Assembly: GCA_019918135.1 (NCBI GenBank)
Contig: WBZZ01006409.1
Coordinates: 41,001-105,000, forward strand
DNA length: 64,000 nucleotides
From: Paulinella micropora
Lineage: Eukaryota > Cercozoa > Imbricatea > Euglyphida > Paulinellidae
Direction of reading: 5' to 3'
A program made the translations under genes and the position numbers. Each line of letters opens with the position of its first letter. Position 1 is the first letter of the stretch. Positions 9,055-18,773 of the stretch are shown here, piece after piece. Under the pieces are notes generated by a model. It was given only the letters and a program-made list of their open reading frames with translations. It was not told the DNA's origin and searched no databases.

Positions 9055-9756
9055 GACTATACCAAAAACCAGGTTTTTTCTTTCTTTTTCTTTTTATAGG
9101 GGGGAGGGTTTTTTTAATATACCAATAAAACAAAGAGGGGAGAAGATCACGGCCGCTGGCGCCGTGATGGAAGAGGGGGGAAGGGAGGGTTTTCCCCCCT
9201 CTTCCCTCTCCTCTCCCTCTTCCCTCTTTCTTTCTTCTTTTTTTCTTTGCACAGAATTTGTCGCCAAATTTGCGTATGTGTGCGCCTGGAATGATATGGC
9301 CGAAAATGGCAGTATTGCCAGAAAAGCATGGAAACGCTGCCCTTTTCAGCCATATCACATGCACAGACCGCCAAGCCGCCTTCGCTAAAAGCGCTATCAA
9401 GAAAGTACCAAAAAGAAATGTACTCGTTCAGCCGGAGTCTCGACAAGGGAGAAGGGGGGGCGCCCGGCATTGGGGGGAGGAAGGGAAAAAACAGGGAGGG
9501 GGGGGGGCGCCCCCCCCTCTAAAGCCACAAATCAACGTACTCACTTTGTGACCAAGTACAGGCATGGCCCTGCCCCTTGGCTTTATGGGCACTGTCTCGA
9601 CTACAAACTCCGTCTAAGTCATACGACGAGTGACTCCTCCAATGAGGCGGCGCACTCTATGGGACAGAGAGGCAAGGCCCCCCGAGCCTCCCCCCCTACA
9701 TGCTGCGCCAGCGGGCGGGCTTTATCCCTAGAGGATAAAAAAAAAGAAAAAAAAAC
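9055..9756. repeat. Mosaic of dispersed repeat modules
   Basis: No gene is supported. About 9245-9305 matches 6500-6560. About 9346-9470 matches 15378-15510, running from the CAGCCATATCACATGCACAG motif through AAAGTACCAAAAA to a GGAGTCTCGACAAGGGAGAAG end. About 9520-9570 (AAATCAACGTxCTCACTTTGTGACC) matches 6785-6815. These modules appear in the same order in the gaps at 6.5, 9.3 and 15.4 kb. Confidence 0.7.
9292..9357. repeat. Inverted repeat ATGATATGGCCGAAAA / TTTTCAGCCATATCA
   Basis: A 14-15 base imperfect inverted repeat spans about 66 bases, with a second small inverted repeat (GGCAGTATTGCC) inside. It is related to the pair at 7095-7166. Confidence 0.65.
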
Positions 9757-10390
9757 CCGCCTGAGCAGGGGTCGGGGCTGTCGGAGCGGGGGCTCGGTGT
9801 CCAGCGCGCCCCGACTCAGCACCCAAGCCCTAGCTCAGGCGGGGCCAGCTGCGCTCCAGCGCCATGTCGCGATTTTTTCTAGAGGCGCTGAGACATAAAC
9901 CGCGGGGGGTGTGGGGGGTTGGAAAAAAAAAGAAAAAAAAACCCGCCTGAGCAGGGGGTCGGGGCTGTCGGAGCGGGGGCTCGGTGCCCAGCGCGCCCCG
10001 ACTCAGCACCCAAGCCCTAGCTCAGGCGGGGCCAGCTGCGCTCCAGCGCCATGTCGCGATTTTTTCTAGAGGCGCTGAGACATAAACCGCGGGGGGTGTG
10101 GGGGGTTGGAAAAAAAAGAAGAAAAAAAACCCGCCTGAGCAGGGGGTCGGGGCTGTCGGAGCGGGGGCTCGGTGCCCAGCGCGCCCCGACTCAGCACCCG
10201 AGCCCTAGCTCAGGCGGGGCCGGCTGCGCTCCAGCGCCATGTCGCGATTTTTTCTAGAGGCGCTGAGACATAAACCGCGGGGGGTGTGGGGGGTTGGAAA
10301 AAAAAAAGAAAAAAAACCCGCCTGAGCAGGGGGTCGGGGCTGTCGGAGCGGTGGCTCGGTGCCCAGCGAGCCCCGACTCAGCACCCATAT
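9757..10390. repeat. Tandem direct repeat, about 187-bp unit, 3.4 copies
   Basis: Units begin near 9757, 9942, 10131 and 10318 with CCGCCTGAGCAGGGG. Each contains GGGGCTGTCGGAGCGG, CCAGCGCCATGTCGCGATTTTTTC, a GCGCTGAGACATAAACC motif and a poly-A/G tail. Copies are nearly identical. The array ends abruptly at 10390. Inverted copies lie at 11719-12150. The frames open through the array carry no conserved protein and are rejected as genes. Confidence 0.9.
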
Positions 10391-11137
10391 CCCCACCGGG
10401 GTAGGGGTGCGTGTTCAGGGACGGGGTTTTTACGCACATCCCTCACTCCCCTTACCTCTTGTCAAAGTTCGAAAAATCAAAAATTCTAAATTCATCAAGA
10501 CAGAAAAAAAGACAGAAAAAATATAATGAAGGGAGTGGCTGGCGAAAAGGTCTCTGGGGGAAGGCGGGGTTTGCCACTGCGCCGTTCCAGAGACCCACGC
10601 CTAGGCCCGCGTCGATAGAGGGGTCAGCTGCTTATCCTCTCCTCTTAAGCCAAGAGAGCTAGCAAATCAAATAAGAGAGAAAACACAAGAGAAAAAAAAG
10701 AGGTGAATGGGATAAAGAAAGTAAAAAAAGAAAGAGGGGTCTCGTTCTGACGAGACCCATACAAAACCTCGCGTCTATGCTTTTCTTTCAGCGTTACGCA
10801 CACAAATCCCTGTACAGTTTCTTTTTCTCAAGGCAAACACAAACCCAAAAACTCCCCCCTTACGCCAGTCCGCCAATTGGGTTTTGAAAAAGACAGAGGA
10901 AGATTAGAACGAAGATGAAGAGTGACAGAAAAAAAGAAGGGGAGGGGGGAAAGGATCTGTTTTTAGCAAACAAACGTCCAAAGCCCGGCTCTTACGCGAT
11001 GCTGATTTACATTTGCGCCCCTCCCTCCCTTCCTTCCGCTGGTCTTTTGAACAGAAGACAAGACCATTTCACTTTTTTCATCTCCTTTCCTTTTTATTTT
11101 CCGGAGTAAAACTGTTTATTATCTGGGCCATAAAAGG
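10391..11137. other. Gene-free spacer inside the inverted-repeat block
   Basis: A-rich and mixed sequence separates the facing repeat arrays. It includes GAAAAAAGA-type purine runs at 10500-10720. No open frame looks protein-like. Confidence 0.6.
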
Positions 11138-11215
11138 CAAATTCTTGACACGCGCTGGAGCGAAGCCCGGCCCCGCCCGAGCTAGGGCTTAGGGCGCTCA
11201 GACGGGGCGCCATTA
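11138..11215. repeat. Partial inverted copy of the 187-bp unit
   Basis: CGCGCTGGAGCGAAG to CTCAGACGGGGCGCC matches, in inverse orientation to the 9.7-10.4 kb array, the middle part of the unit also found at 11855-11910 and 12035-12095. Confidence 0.65.
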
Positions 11216-11254
11216 ATTTTTTTTGTACATCCCAAGCGCGACCCTGCCTCTCCC

Positions 11255-11700
11255 CCTTTCCACTCCCGCTCCCAGTTTTCAGTGCCAGGTGTAAGACCGT
11301 CGAGCTTTAATTAAAAAAACATTCGCACTTTTTGGCGCCCCCTTCCCTCTCCTTCTCCTAGTTCTCAGTGTCAAGTATAAGACTTTGTCGAGCTTTAAAT
11401 CAGCATACTTTACACTTTCTTGGCGCGCGCAAAGGCAGATCGTGCTTGCCCCGCCCCTTCCCTCTCCCTCTCTTAGTTCTCAGTGCCAAGATTAAAATTT
11501 TGTCAGGGATTCTTTTTTATTAATTTTCTCTTGTACATTCTTAGCGCGCCCCTACCACCCCCTTTCCCTCTCCCGATTCTCAGACGGGGGACTAATTCCT
11601 ACTCCCCGGCTTCTTCCCTCTCCCCCTCTTGAATGCCAAGTGCAAGGCTTTGTCGAGCTTTAATAACAAAAATTCTTACATTCTTGGCGCCCCCCCCCTT
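11255..11700. repeat. Degenerate tandem repeat, about 110-130 bp, about four copies
   Basis: Each copy runs: pyrimidine tract, CTAGTTCTCAGTGCCAAGT, GTAAGACTTTGTCGAGC, TTTAATTAAAA, then TTCTTGGCGCGCCCC. Related copies occur at 6950-7040 and 15722-16110. The last one includes the stop codon of the gene ending at 16081, so the family may have spread from a gene 3' end. Confidence 0.75.
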
Positions 11701-11718
11701 CCCCCCGCCCCGAGGAAG

Positions 11719-12150
11719 GGAGCGCACTTGCACCAAGCCCCTGCTCCGACAGCCCCGACCCCGGCTCAGACAGGGGTTTTGGGGTACCAAAAAAAACCCC
11801 ACCACCCCCCCGCGGTTTATGTCTCAGCGCCTCTAGAGAAACCGTGACATGGCGCTGGAGCGCTGCTCGGTCCCGCCCGAGCTAGGGCTCAGTGCGCTCA
11901 GACGGGAGCGCACTTGCACCAAAGCCCCCGCTCCGACAGCCCCGACCCCGGCTCAGGCAGGGGTTTTTTGGGTACCAAAAAAAACCCCACCACCCCCCGC
12001 GGTTTATGTCTCAGCGCCTCTAGAAAAACTGCGACATGGCGCTGGAGCGCTGCTCGGTCCCGCCCGAGCTAGGGCTCAGGGCGCTCAGACGGGGGCGCAC
12101 TTGCACCAAGCCCCCGCTCCGACAGCCCCGACCCCTGGCTCAGGCGGGGG
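11719..12150. repeat. Inverted array of the 187-bp unit, about 2.3 copies
   Basis: Units start near 11719, 11906 and 12091 with GCGCACTTGCACCAA. They carry in reverse complement the GACAGCCCCGACCCC, GGTTTATGTCTCAGCGCCTC and GACATGGCGCTGGAGCGC motifs of the array at 9757-10390. The two arrays are about 80% alike by eye and enclose roughly 1.3 kb. Confidence 0.85.
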
Positions 12151-12659
12151 GGGGGTAAAGGTTATCCCCGAACTCCCCGGAGGGGGGAATGAAAATTTGC
12201 ATAATTTAGCACGAAATGGACAGGCCGTTCCGGCCCTACAAAAGGTAATGTAAATAAACATTTTTTGGGGAGAAGAAGAGAGCCAAAGGTTTTTGGCAAA
12301 AGCTCGAGAGAACTTTTTTTTTCTGTCTAAGAAAGAAGAGGGCGAGAAAGGATGGAAAGAGGGGGGGGGACGGGGGAGAGGGAAGAAGAAAAGAGGGGGG
12401 GGGGGGAGGGAACAAATTTTTCTCCCTCCGAAGTTCTCTCTACCCAAATTATCATTACATTCTTTTTAAATACCAAAAAAGATAGAATTATTCGCAGGTT
12501 TTGTTAAACCTAAGGAAGTGGGCAGAAGCAGGGGCAGAATCTTTTGCCTTTTCCCTTAGATATTCATCGCAATTTCACGTGAAATTTTCCCGTGAGGACT
12601 AAACTAATCTTCTTTTTTTTTGTATGTGCAGAGCTTTCAAAAGAGGCGCCCTGCCAAAC
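12151..12659. other. Gap with G-run and AT-rich leader
   Basis: Purine-rich sequence with long G runs (12360-12410) is followed by an AT-rich 150 bases before the next ATG, which probably holds that gene's promoter. No gene is seen. Confidence 0.5.
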
Positions 12660-13753
12660 ATGCCTAGGAGAAAGCCGGTCGCAGACGGTGGTGATGACGA
12701 GGAAGAGACTCCTAAGCCGCTTTTTACGTTAGACCAACGCATGGACAAGAAGGTGCTAAAAAAGATCTCCATGCTAGAAGACCTGAATGAGTGGGAGCCG
12801 AATGTCAACGCGCTGTTGGGGTCCTGCGATCTTACTCGAAACCCTGTCGAGTACATGCCCGGCAAACATAACAAGAAAGGGAGAGCTTTCGGGGAAGGTT
12901 CGATTGGAAATGTTCCGAAATGGATAACGCGTCTTGTCTCTGGCTACTACTACGAATCGATCGACATAAGCAATGCCGCAGCTACTATTCTGGTGCAGCT
13001 GGCCGACAGAGAGCGGGTGAAAGTGCCAGCTTCATTCCGCAAGTACGTGAACGGTGAGCGAGATTCAATGCAAAAGCTGTTTTTGGAGCAGGTCGGCAGA
13101 AAACATCCCCGACAGCGCACTGCGCCAAAACGGGTTCAAAGTATTTCCGCCGCGGACGGGCCTAGGCGCCGGGAGGGGGGGGGTACAAGAAGGATGGGCG
13201 CGTCAACTATTGCAGCTTTTGCCCGCACAGCAAGTCCCAGGTAGGGCACGAGTGCGACCCCGCGGGAGTCTGTCGAGACGGTTTGTGTTGGCGAGTGAAT
13301 TGCGGCGACAAAGATCACAAGGACGCGGGGCGGGGCAAGTCGTTCGGAATCGTGAACATGCGGATTGTACCAAAAGCCGAGTTCGACCAATGGCTGCTTG
13401 GCACTGCGGAGGCCGGCTCGGAGCCGGAGCCGGAGCCGGACGAGTCTCCCAGCGAGAGCCCCAGCGTCAGGGAGTGGCAGGAAAGGGTTTGGGCTTTGGC
13501 GGCGCAAGAGAACACAGAGAAAATCAGGCGCGCGACCAAAAAAATGTTAGAGGCGAATAGCAGGGCGGAGCGCAAGGCAGAGCGCAGGCGCGTCTGCCGA
13601 ATTGCTGGCATAAGGAATTGGGGTGCCCTAAAGAAGAAGTACAGAAAGGCAAAAAGAAGAGCAAAGGAGGAGCGACAGGCGCAGGGTTCTTGCAAGAGAC
13701 CTCGGTTGGAAACCATTCGTACGAAGGAATACACTTCAGATACAAACAAATAA
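12660..13753 (+). pseudogene. Unknown Cys-rich basic protein, frameshifted at a G run
   Basis: The first frame starts MPRRKPVADGG at 12660 and stays coding-like to about 13170. The frame starting YKKDGRVNYC after 13184 then carries on to 13753. A G homopolymer at 13176-13184 separates them, so a one- or two-base indel there is the simplest explanation. The N-terminal half has an FGEGSIGNVPKWI..VSGYYYESIDISNAAATILVQLA segment followed by a YVNGERDSM motif, a pattern I associate loosely with uncharacterised replication-type proteins of large viruses. The second half has a Cys/His cluster (C..C..H then C, C, C) that may bind zinc, a Glu-Pro stretch and a long basic C-terminal helix. The exact family is not recognised. 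Confidence 0.55.
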
Positions 13754-13817
13754 GAACCAGCCGCCAAAAGGATAACTAATGTAAGCCTCATTCGCTCATA
13801 TTCATTTGTATCTGAAG
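13734..13817. terminator. Inverted repeat across the stop codon
   Basis: CTTCAGATACAAA (13734-13746) faces TTTGTATCTGAAG (13805-13817), a perfect 13-base inverted repeat that overlaps the end of the upstream gene. It may mark a transcript 3' end. Confidence 0.5.
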
Positions 13818-14393
13818 CTTAGTATCGTTTTCTGTGCCAATTTTTCTGACACACACCCCTTCCATGCCTTGTGTTCATGTGGGTGTGTGTGTAGGCGCGC
13901 GTAAGAAAAATCTCGCTGGACGACAAAACAGGCGAAAAGTCTTGGCCCGCCATTCAATACAGTGGGACGGTCTTTTTGGGGTTTTCAATGTCTTCTTCTC
14001 TCTGGCGAGAAGGAAGAAGGAGTTTTGCGGTCCGGGCTTCTAATGGTATGAATGAAACAGAAATGAAAGAAAGACTTTTCTTTGTTTGCGCACTCCTCTC
14101 CACAACCCTCCCCTTTCATGCCTTGTGTTAATGTTGGTGCGTGAAAGGGGAGGGAATCGAGGGGAAAGGAGGGAGGGGAGAGATGGAGGAAGAAAGGGGA
14201 GGGGGGAGGGAGGGGGGGGGGAAGGGGAGAAGGGAAGGGAAAGAAAAATTAAAAGAAGAAAGCATTGCAAACTTCTAAAAACCCGTCGATTCGTATAATT
14301 ATTAAAGAGTGTGCGCAGGACTTTTCTTTTTTGTGTGTGTGTGAGGGAGGGGGCTTCCAGAAAAGCCCAGAGATTTTCGTTGAACCAAGGGCC
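13818..14393. other. Gap with purine tracts
   Basis: No gene is supported. Two related short stretches (CATGCCTTGTGTT..ATGT near 13863 and 14118) and a GGGA-rich tract at 14140-14250 are the only structure seen. Confidence 0.5.
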
Positions 14394-15370
14394 ATGACGT
14401 GGCTGGTGCTGTGCTTGTGCACGCTGAGCCTGGCGGGGGCGGCGGGAGGAGAGGGTTGGCTGAGGAGCGAAGTAGAATCGGTGATAGCTACTTCGGTGGA
14501 CGCAGAGCAGGGCGTGGGCGATATGAATCGGCGTTGACAGGCCAAAGTTTGGAATTCAACCTGGCCGTACCTACCCCATTCGTCGAGTACGGTGAGCTGA
14601 CCCTCCTGGGCTTTACTCCGAGTTGGATTAGGCTGGTCTCGGCGTCTGTCTCGCTGACGGACGACTTTGGTTCTGGCATGCTAGTCAGGAGCATGGAGGA
14701 TTTCTTGCGAGCCTGCTGGGCTACAACGAAAGCCTGCCGTCGGTTCTGCAGGCGGCGGAGGCCGCGGATCCCTGGCTGGGAGAGGCGGGGTGGGCGCAGT
14801 GCGGGAACGACGAGGAGGCCTGGGACAAGGCCGGGGTGCCGGCGGCGGCACGCGGCTTGTTGTTGGCGCGCTGGAGCTGCTGTGCCAAGACCAGACGGGC
14901 GAGGCGGCGGCGGCGGGGGGCGTGTCTTCCGGCACCTGACGTGGCCGAACCTGGCCGAGCTGAGCCGCGCGGTCCTCGGCAGCCCCCCCCCCCTCTCCGC
15001 CAGCGGCCCGAACAGCAGCAGCGGCAACCTGAGCTCGACCTCGCCGGCGGCACGCGCCGGGGCCTTTGCCAGGCTGTTGGAGACGCAGCTAGGGGCGGAG
15101 TGTCTGGTGTCGCCGGCTAGCTACCGCGCCTGGGTGGGGGGGGGGCGAGGGGTTCCGCGCTAGGCGCGCTGAACCTCGTGCACCGCTACGCGCCTGGCTC
15201 TGCCCCGGCGCTGCGCCTGCGCGAGCAGTTGGTGCCGTCCTCGCCGCACGCGCTGGCGGAGCTGGAAGCGCACGCAGCACCCCCGCGCTGCAGTTCTGGG
15301 ACGACGCGCTGGCGCACGTGCCCGTGATGCGGCGCCAGGGGCAGCAGCTCAAGAGCGCGGCGCAAGGGGG
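14394..15370 (+). pseudogene. Decayed secreted protein gene
   Basis: ATG at 14394 opens a clear signal peptide (MTWLVLCLCTLSLAGA), but the frame stops at 14537. Protein-like sequence continues in other frames: one with GQSLEFNLAVPTPFVEYGEL at about 14543-14690, another with a LLGYNESLPSVLQAAEAADP segment near 14720, then a stretch with HLTWPNLAELSRAVL near 14930, and LVHRYAPGSAPALRLREQL after 15175. At least four frame changes are needed. The 3' end is cut at about 15370 by a dispersed repeat module. High GC and strong third-position bias show it was once coding. Likely a dead surface-protein gene. Confidence 0.65.
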
Positions 15371-15690
15371 ACGCTGCCTTTTTCAGCCATATCACATGCA
15401 CAGACAGCCAAGCCGCCTTCGTTAAAAGCGCCATCAAGAAAGTACCAAAAAATCCGCCAGAACTCGTTCAGCCGGAGTCTCGACAAGGGAGAAGGGGGGG
15501 GGCGCCCGGCATCGCAAAGCTTAGTTGAGGCGTTTCATTTTTTTTGGTAGCTTCTGCGCTCTCTCCCTCCCCCCTTGCCCTTCCCCTGTTCTTTGAGCCC
15601 CCCGGGCTCAGGGGGCTCAAAGGGAGGAAAGAAAAAAGGGGGGAGGGGGGGGGGTGCGCCCCCCCCTCCAAAAAAAAGTTTACTTATTTT
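15371..15690. repeat. Dispersed repeat module interrupting a pseudogene
   Basis: Matches the modules at 9346-9470 and 6565-6790 in order: CAGCCATATCACATGCACAG, GTCTCGACAAGGGAGAAG with a G run, a CTTAGTTGAG.CGTTTCAT motif, CTTCTGCGCTCTC, then a family 1 hairpin at 15595-15618. Confidence 0.75.
15595..15618. repeat. GC-rich hairpin element, family 1
   Basis: Exact copy of the element at 6700-6723. A family 2 hairpin (CAGCCCGC..GCGGGCTG type) follows at 15701-15723. Confidence 0.85.
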
Positions 15691-15721
15691 TGCTCCCCTT
15701 CAGCCCGCGCCAGCGGGCTGG

Positions 15722-16110
15722 CTTCTCAATGCCAAAACTAAAACTGTCAAGAATTTTTTATTTGTACATTCTTAGCGCGCCCCTGCCCCTTCCCTTTTTT
15801 TCGGTTCCAATGTAAGACCGTCGATTCAGAGTATTCTTTTCTGCACTTTCTTGGCGCGCCCCCCTCCCCCTCCCCCTTCTCTCTCCCGCTCCCTGTTCAC
15901 GGACGGGGAAAGACTAAGACATTTCGTGCTCTCCCCCCTCCCCTGCCTCTTCCTTCTCTCTCTCTTACTTCTCAGTGCCTAGTGTAAGACCTTGTCGAGT
16001 TTTGATAAAAAAGATTTCGCACATTCTTTGGCGCCTTCTTTCCCCCCCTGCCACTTCTCTCGCCAGCTCCCAGTTCTCTCCTAGTTCTCAGCGCCAAGAT
16101 TAAAAGCTTT
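15722..16110. repeat. Degenerate 110-130-bp repeats, about four copies
   Basis: Same family as 11255-11700, with the TCTCAGTGCCAAG, TAAGACCGTCGA and TTCTTGGCGCGCCCC marks. The rightmost copy overlaps the 3' end of the gene at 16081-16972. Confidence 0.7.
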
Positions 16111-16972
16111 GTCAGGGATTTTCTTATGATCTTTTTTCGTACGGCAGCGGGAGCAAATCATGACCCAGACCAACTGCACACTGCCATTTGGCAGTACTTG
16201 GAATCGGTCTCGGTACAAATACTGCCAATTCCCACACCCCCAGCCGGAAATTTTTTCTTCGCTGGTTTGTCCCAAGTAACGGTACGCCTTGTCAGACGAA
16301 ATGGGTCTTTGACAGAGACGCGACACCCAGCTTTTACAGGGCCGGACCACCGGCGGTAGAACTAGGAGAGTGCTGCTGATCTCGAGGGCAGGCGTGTTTG
16401 CAATCGTGGTGCGCGACACGGTCGTCGCCATGCCGGGCCTTTGCCAAAAAGCGTGCCTCGTAAATGACACATTCCTCCGTTGGATGGGCGGAGGCAGAAG
16501 ACTGCATCGCGGTCGACACCTTCGGGATAGGCCCCCGGATCTGAGGGAGGAAAAACTTGGGGTCTCCTGTTGGCCATATCTCAAAAGCAGCGCTCTGGCT
16601 GGTCCAACCCAGACTCTCGATCTGTTTGGCCTCCAGTACGTACACTTCGGGGACTCGCTGCTGTAACGCGCGCAGGCGTGCCACTTCCAGGCGCAGCTCA
16701 ACCAGCTCCTGCCCAAAAAAAAACACAAGCACAGGAGAATAGAAGGGGGTGCAAAGAAGACCTATTTGAAGCGAAGCTACCGCAGCGCGCAACTCGTCCT
16801 CGTCGATGTCGCCCTCTGCTCGGATGCAGCCCTGCCAGCAGTCCCGAGCGGCCTGCTGCCCTTCGCTGGTTCGGGCGGCTGGTTCTGCTTGGGTCGTGGG
16901 TTCAATCTGTAGACAGCGCCCCGCCTCGCGCAGGCGCAAGTACAAAAACCCTTCCACGCCATGCTCTTTCAA
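16081..16972 (-). CDS. Unknown protein, probably interrupted by a 31-base intron
   Basis: One minus-strand frame is open from at least 16972 to a TAA at 16334. Another, ending with TAG at 16081, continues coding-like. A GTAAAA donor at the stop and an AAAG acceptor 31 bases on would join the two frames (…GGPAL to PISSDKAYRYLG…). The alternative is a frameshift. The N-terminal part is Gln/Glu/Ala-rich. The C-terminal part has a GWGCGNWQYLYRDRF segment and ends with two Cys and a Lys-rich tail. No ATG is found at the 5' end: the frame enters a run of 13 G (16985-16997) where the true start may be hidden. Function is unknown. Confidence 0.45.
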
Positions 16973-17119
16973 TGATAGGAGAGAGGGGGGGGGGGGGCGC
17001 CCCCCATCCCCACTATCAGACTAGTTCCCGGCTGGAAGCAACCCTCCTTTGTTCTCGCCTCCTCCAGACCACGCAAGCGGCCTGCAGATGATGATTAATA
17101 AAAGAGAGCCCCGCAGGAA

Positions 17120-18712
17120 ATGCCGCGTGTTCACAAGCCGCATTGCCCTCTGAAGCATACCTTGCAGCAGCAAGGGCCCATTAATGGTTCGCGTCCGGTT
17201 TTTTATTCACGACGCTCGTCAGAGCTATGGCAGATCGGGCTGCAAGTGTTTGGGCCAAACCCGCCGTTAGTCTCTGACGATTGTTTTGAAGACAATCAGA
17301 GTGCAAGCACTGCCAGACAAGGTTTAGAGCTTCTGAAAAAAGAGTTAACGTATGAACCGTTCAATGTTCCAAAGGTGCTCACTGAACAAGTACACATGGA
17401 CCCTAGCGGGCAAGGCGAAGTCGATCCAAACTGTGTAGAGCTGCAAGCAGTGCCAGAAGACTGGGCCCAAAAACCTTGTGTGATTGCGACATGTCGCAAT
17501 GCCAGATTTCAAGCTTTGTTCTTGCTCAATAGCAGGGATATAGCTATAGAAGAGCGTAACCCTGTCTTCATCTGGAAAAAGTCTCTGGTATTCAAGGAAA
17601 TCACGTTTGATATTAACAAGGAAATTAAGACGGCACCAGAGACCAACAACGTGTTCCTTGAGGTGAGCATGCAATTATACCTGCATCGTGAGACGAATGG
17701 CATTGTACCCGCGGTTCTGCGTGCGTTTCGGACCTGGAGCAGTCGAAGTGGCCAATATAGCTATTGGATGTGCATGCCCGTGGCCGGTGTGTCCTTGCCA
17801 TCTGCACAACTACAAAACCCCGATGCAACAACAAAGCAGTCCATTTGCGACGCCATTATCCGAGACGCTAAACGTGAGCTAGCTGTGTTGAAGACAAATC
17901 GCTTTGTGGCGATAGATTCAGCTGCACAGAACTACCTGTACTCCAAAAGCAAGCAAGCGCTGCATGCGATTGACTTTGACAACAAGCGGATGCTGTTTGT
18001 TGAACCAGCTCCAGCCGACTCCAAAATAGACCATCGCTCGGCCCACGGCAATACTTTCATGTTTAATTTCTATGGCTGTCGGCTTTCGAACCCAGGTCTG
18101 CGTATGCCCAAGGTAGAGCAAGTAGTAGCCTTTCTCAATGCAATGTCCTTCTACTGCGGTTGGTGCGGAACCCTAGGCTCCGTAGACAAGTATGGCTTTG
18201 AATGGTTGCCTTTCAACACCGTAGTAGGCGTGGTAAAAGATTGTTTCGAAAACACATCTGAGACAGTGCACAGGGTTGCAGCAATTTGGTGCGCGGATGT
18301 GTTAATGCAACAAAGAATACATAGCCCCGTTTACTACTGGTATTGCTATCTTATCAGATGTAAAACACGTTGGGACAAGAACATACTCGTACCAAAATAC
18401 GGGAAAGATTACGAGGCTGCAGAACGAATTAAACTCACAGGATCGTGGCTGCGGCATCTGGGTTTGCTAGGCAGATTGACAGGCCAAGACGACCAGTCTC
18501 TGTCATTCCAGGAGACTAACTGTGACCTGCTACAATTGACACAATACAAATTCCCTGTTGTTAAGTCAGATAAACTGCATTCCATTCTGTGCGAAATGAC
18601 GATGGAACTAATTACGTTGGTGCTGCTGCACTACTCCAAGTTGAAAGACTCCCGGGCCAAAGACTCTGCAGTCCTGAGATGTGCCTGGATTCCAGCGCGC
18701 ATGGTTGTTTAA
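17120..18712 (+). CDS. Divergent protein-kinase-like protein
   Basis: This 530-residue protein has features I read as a degenerate protein-kinase fold. They are a Lys pair at 153-154 in a beta-strand context, a Glu at 181 in a helix (FLEVSMQL), a hinge-like YSYWMCMPVAGVSL (213-226), a catalytic-loop-like VAIDSAAQNYLY with D266 and N271, and IDFD at 284-287 in the place of the DFG motif. The His-Arg of the HRD motif and a clear glycine loop are missing, so activity is uncertain. The N-terminal 140 residues and the C-terminal 200 residues are unlike known kinases. The stop is TAA followed at once by ATTAAA, a likely polyadenylation signal. Large DNA viruses often carry such kinases; the assignment here is from motif spacing only. 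Confidence 0.6.
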   Translation: MPRVHKPHCPLKHTLQQQGPINGSRPVFYSRRSSELWQIGLQVFGPNPPLVSDDCFEDNQSASTARQGLELLKKELTYEPFNVPKVLTEQVHMDPSGQGEVDPNCVELQAVPEDWAQKPCVIATCRNARFQALFLLNSRDIAIEERNPVFIWKKSLVFKEITFDINKEIKTAPETNNVFLEVSMQLYLHRETNGIVPAVLRAFRTWSSRSGQYSYWMCMPVAGVSLPSAQLQNPDATTKQSICDAIIRDAKRELAVLKTNRFVAIDSAAQNYLYSKSKQALHAIDFDNKRMLFVEPAPADSKIDHRSAHGNTFMFNFYGCRLSNPGLRMPKVEQVVAFLNAMSFYCGWCGTLGSVDKYGFEWLPFNTVVGVVKDCFENTSETVHRVAAIWCADVLMQQRIHSPVYYWYCYLIRCKTRWDKNILVPKYGKDYEAAERIKLTGSWLRHLGLLGRLTGQDDQSLSFQETNCDLLQLTQYKFPVVKSDKLHSILCEMTMELITLVLLHYSKLKDSRAKDSAVLRCAWIPARMVV

Positions 18713-18773
18713 TTAAAGCTCACGATTTTACGGGTTAGTGCCGTAAGTAAAGTAGAAGAGACAGCCCACGTTA

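Noticed and set aside
9757-12150. CRISPR-like array
   Set aside because: Units are contiguous repeats of about 187 bp without unique spacers, and the gene context is eukaryotic/viral.
9470-12253. Frames running through the 187-bp repeats
   Set aside because: Composition is that of the repeat, frames change between units, and no protein feature is shared except through the repeat itself.
13834-14043. 69-codon plus frame
   Set aside because: No conserved features, biased composition, and a short related stretch repeats nearby out of frame.
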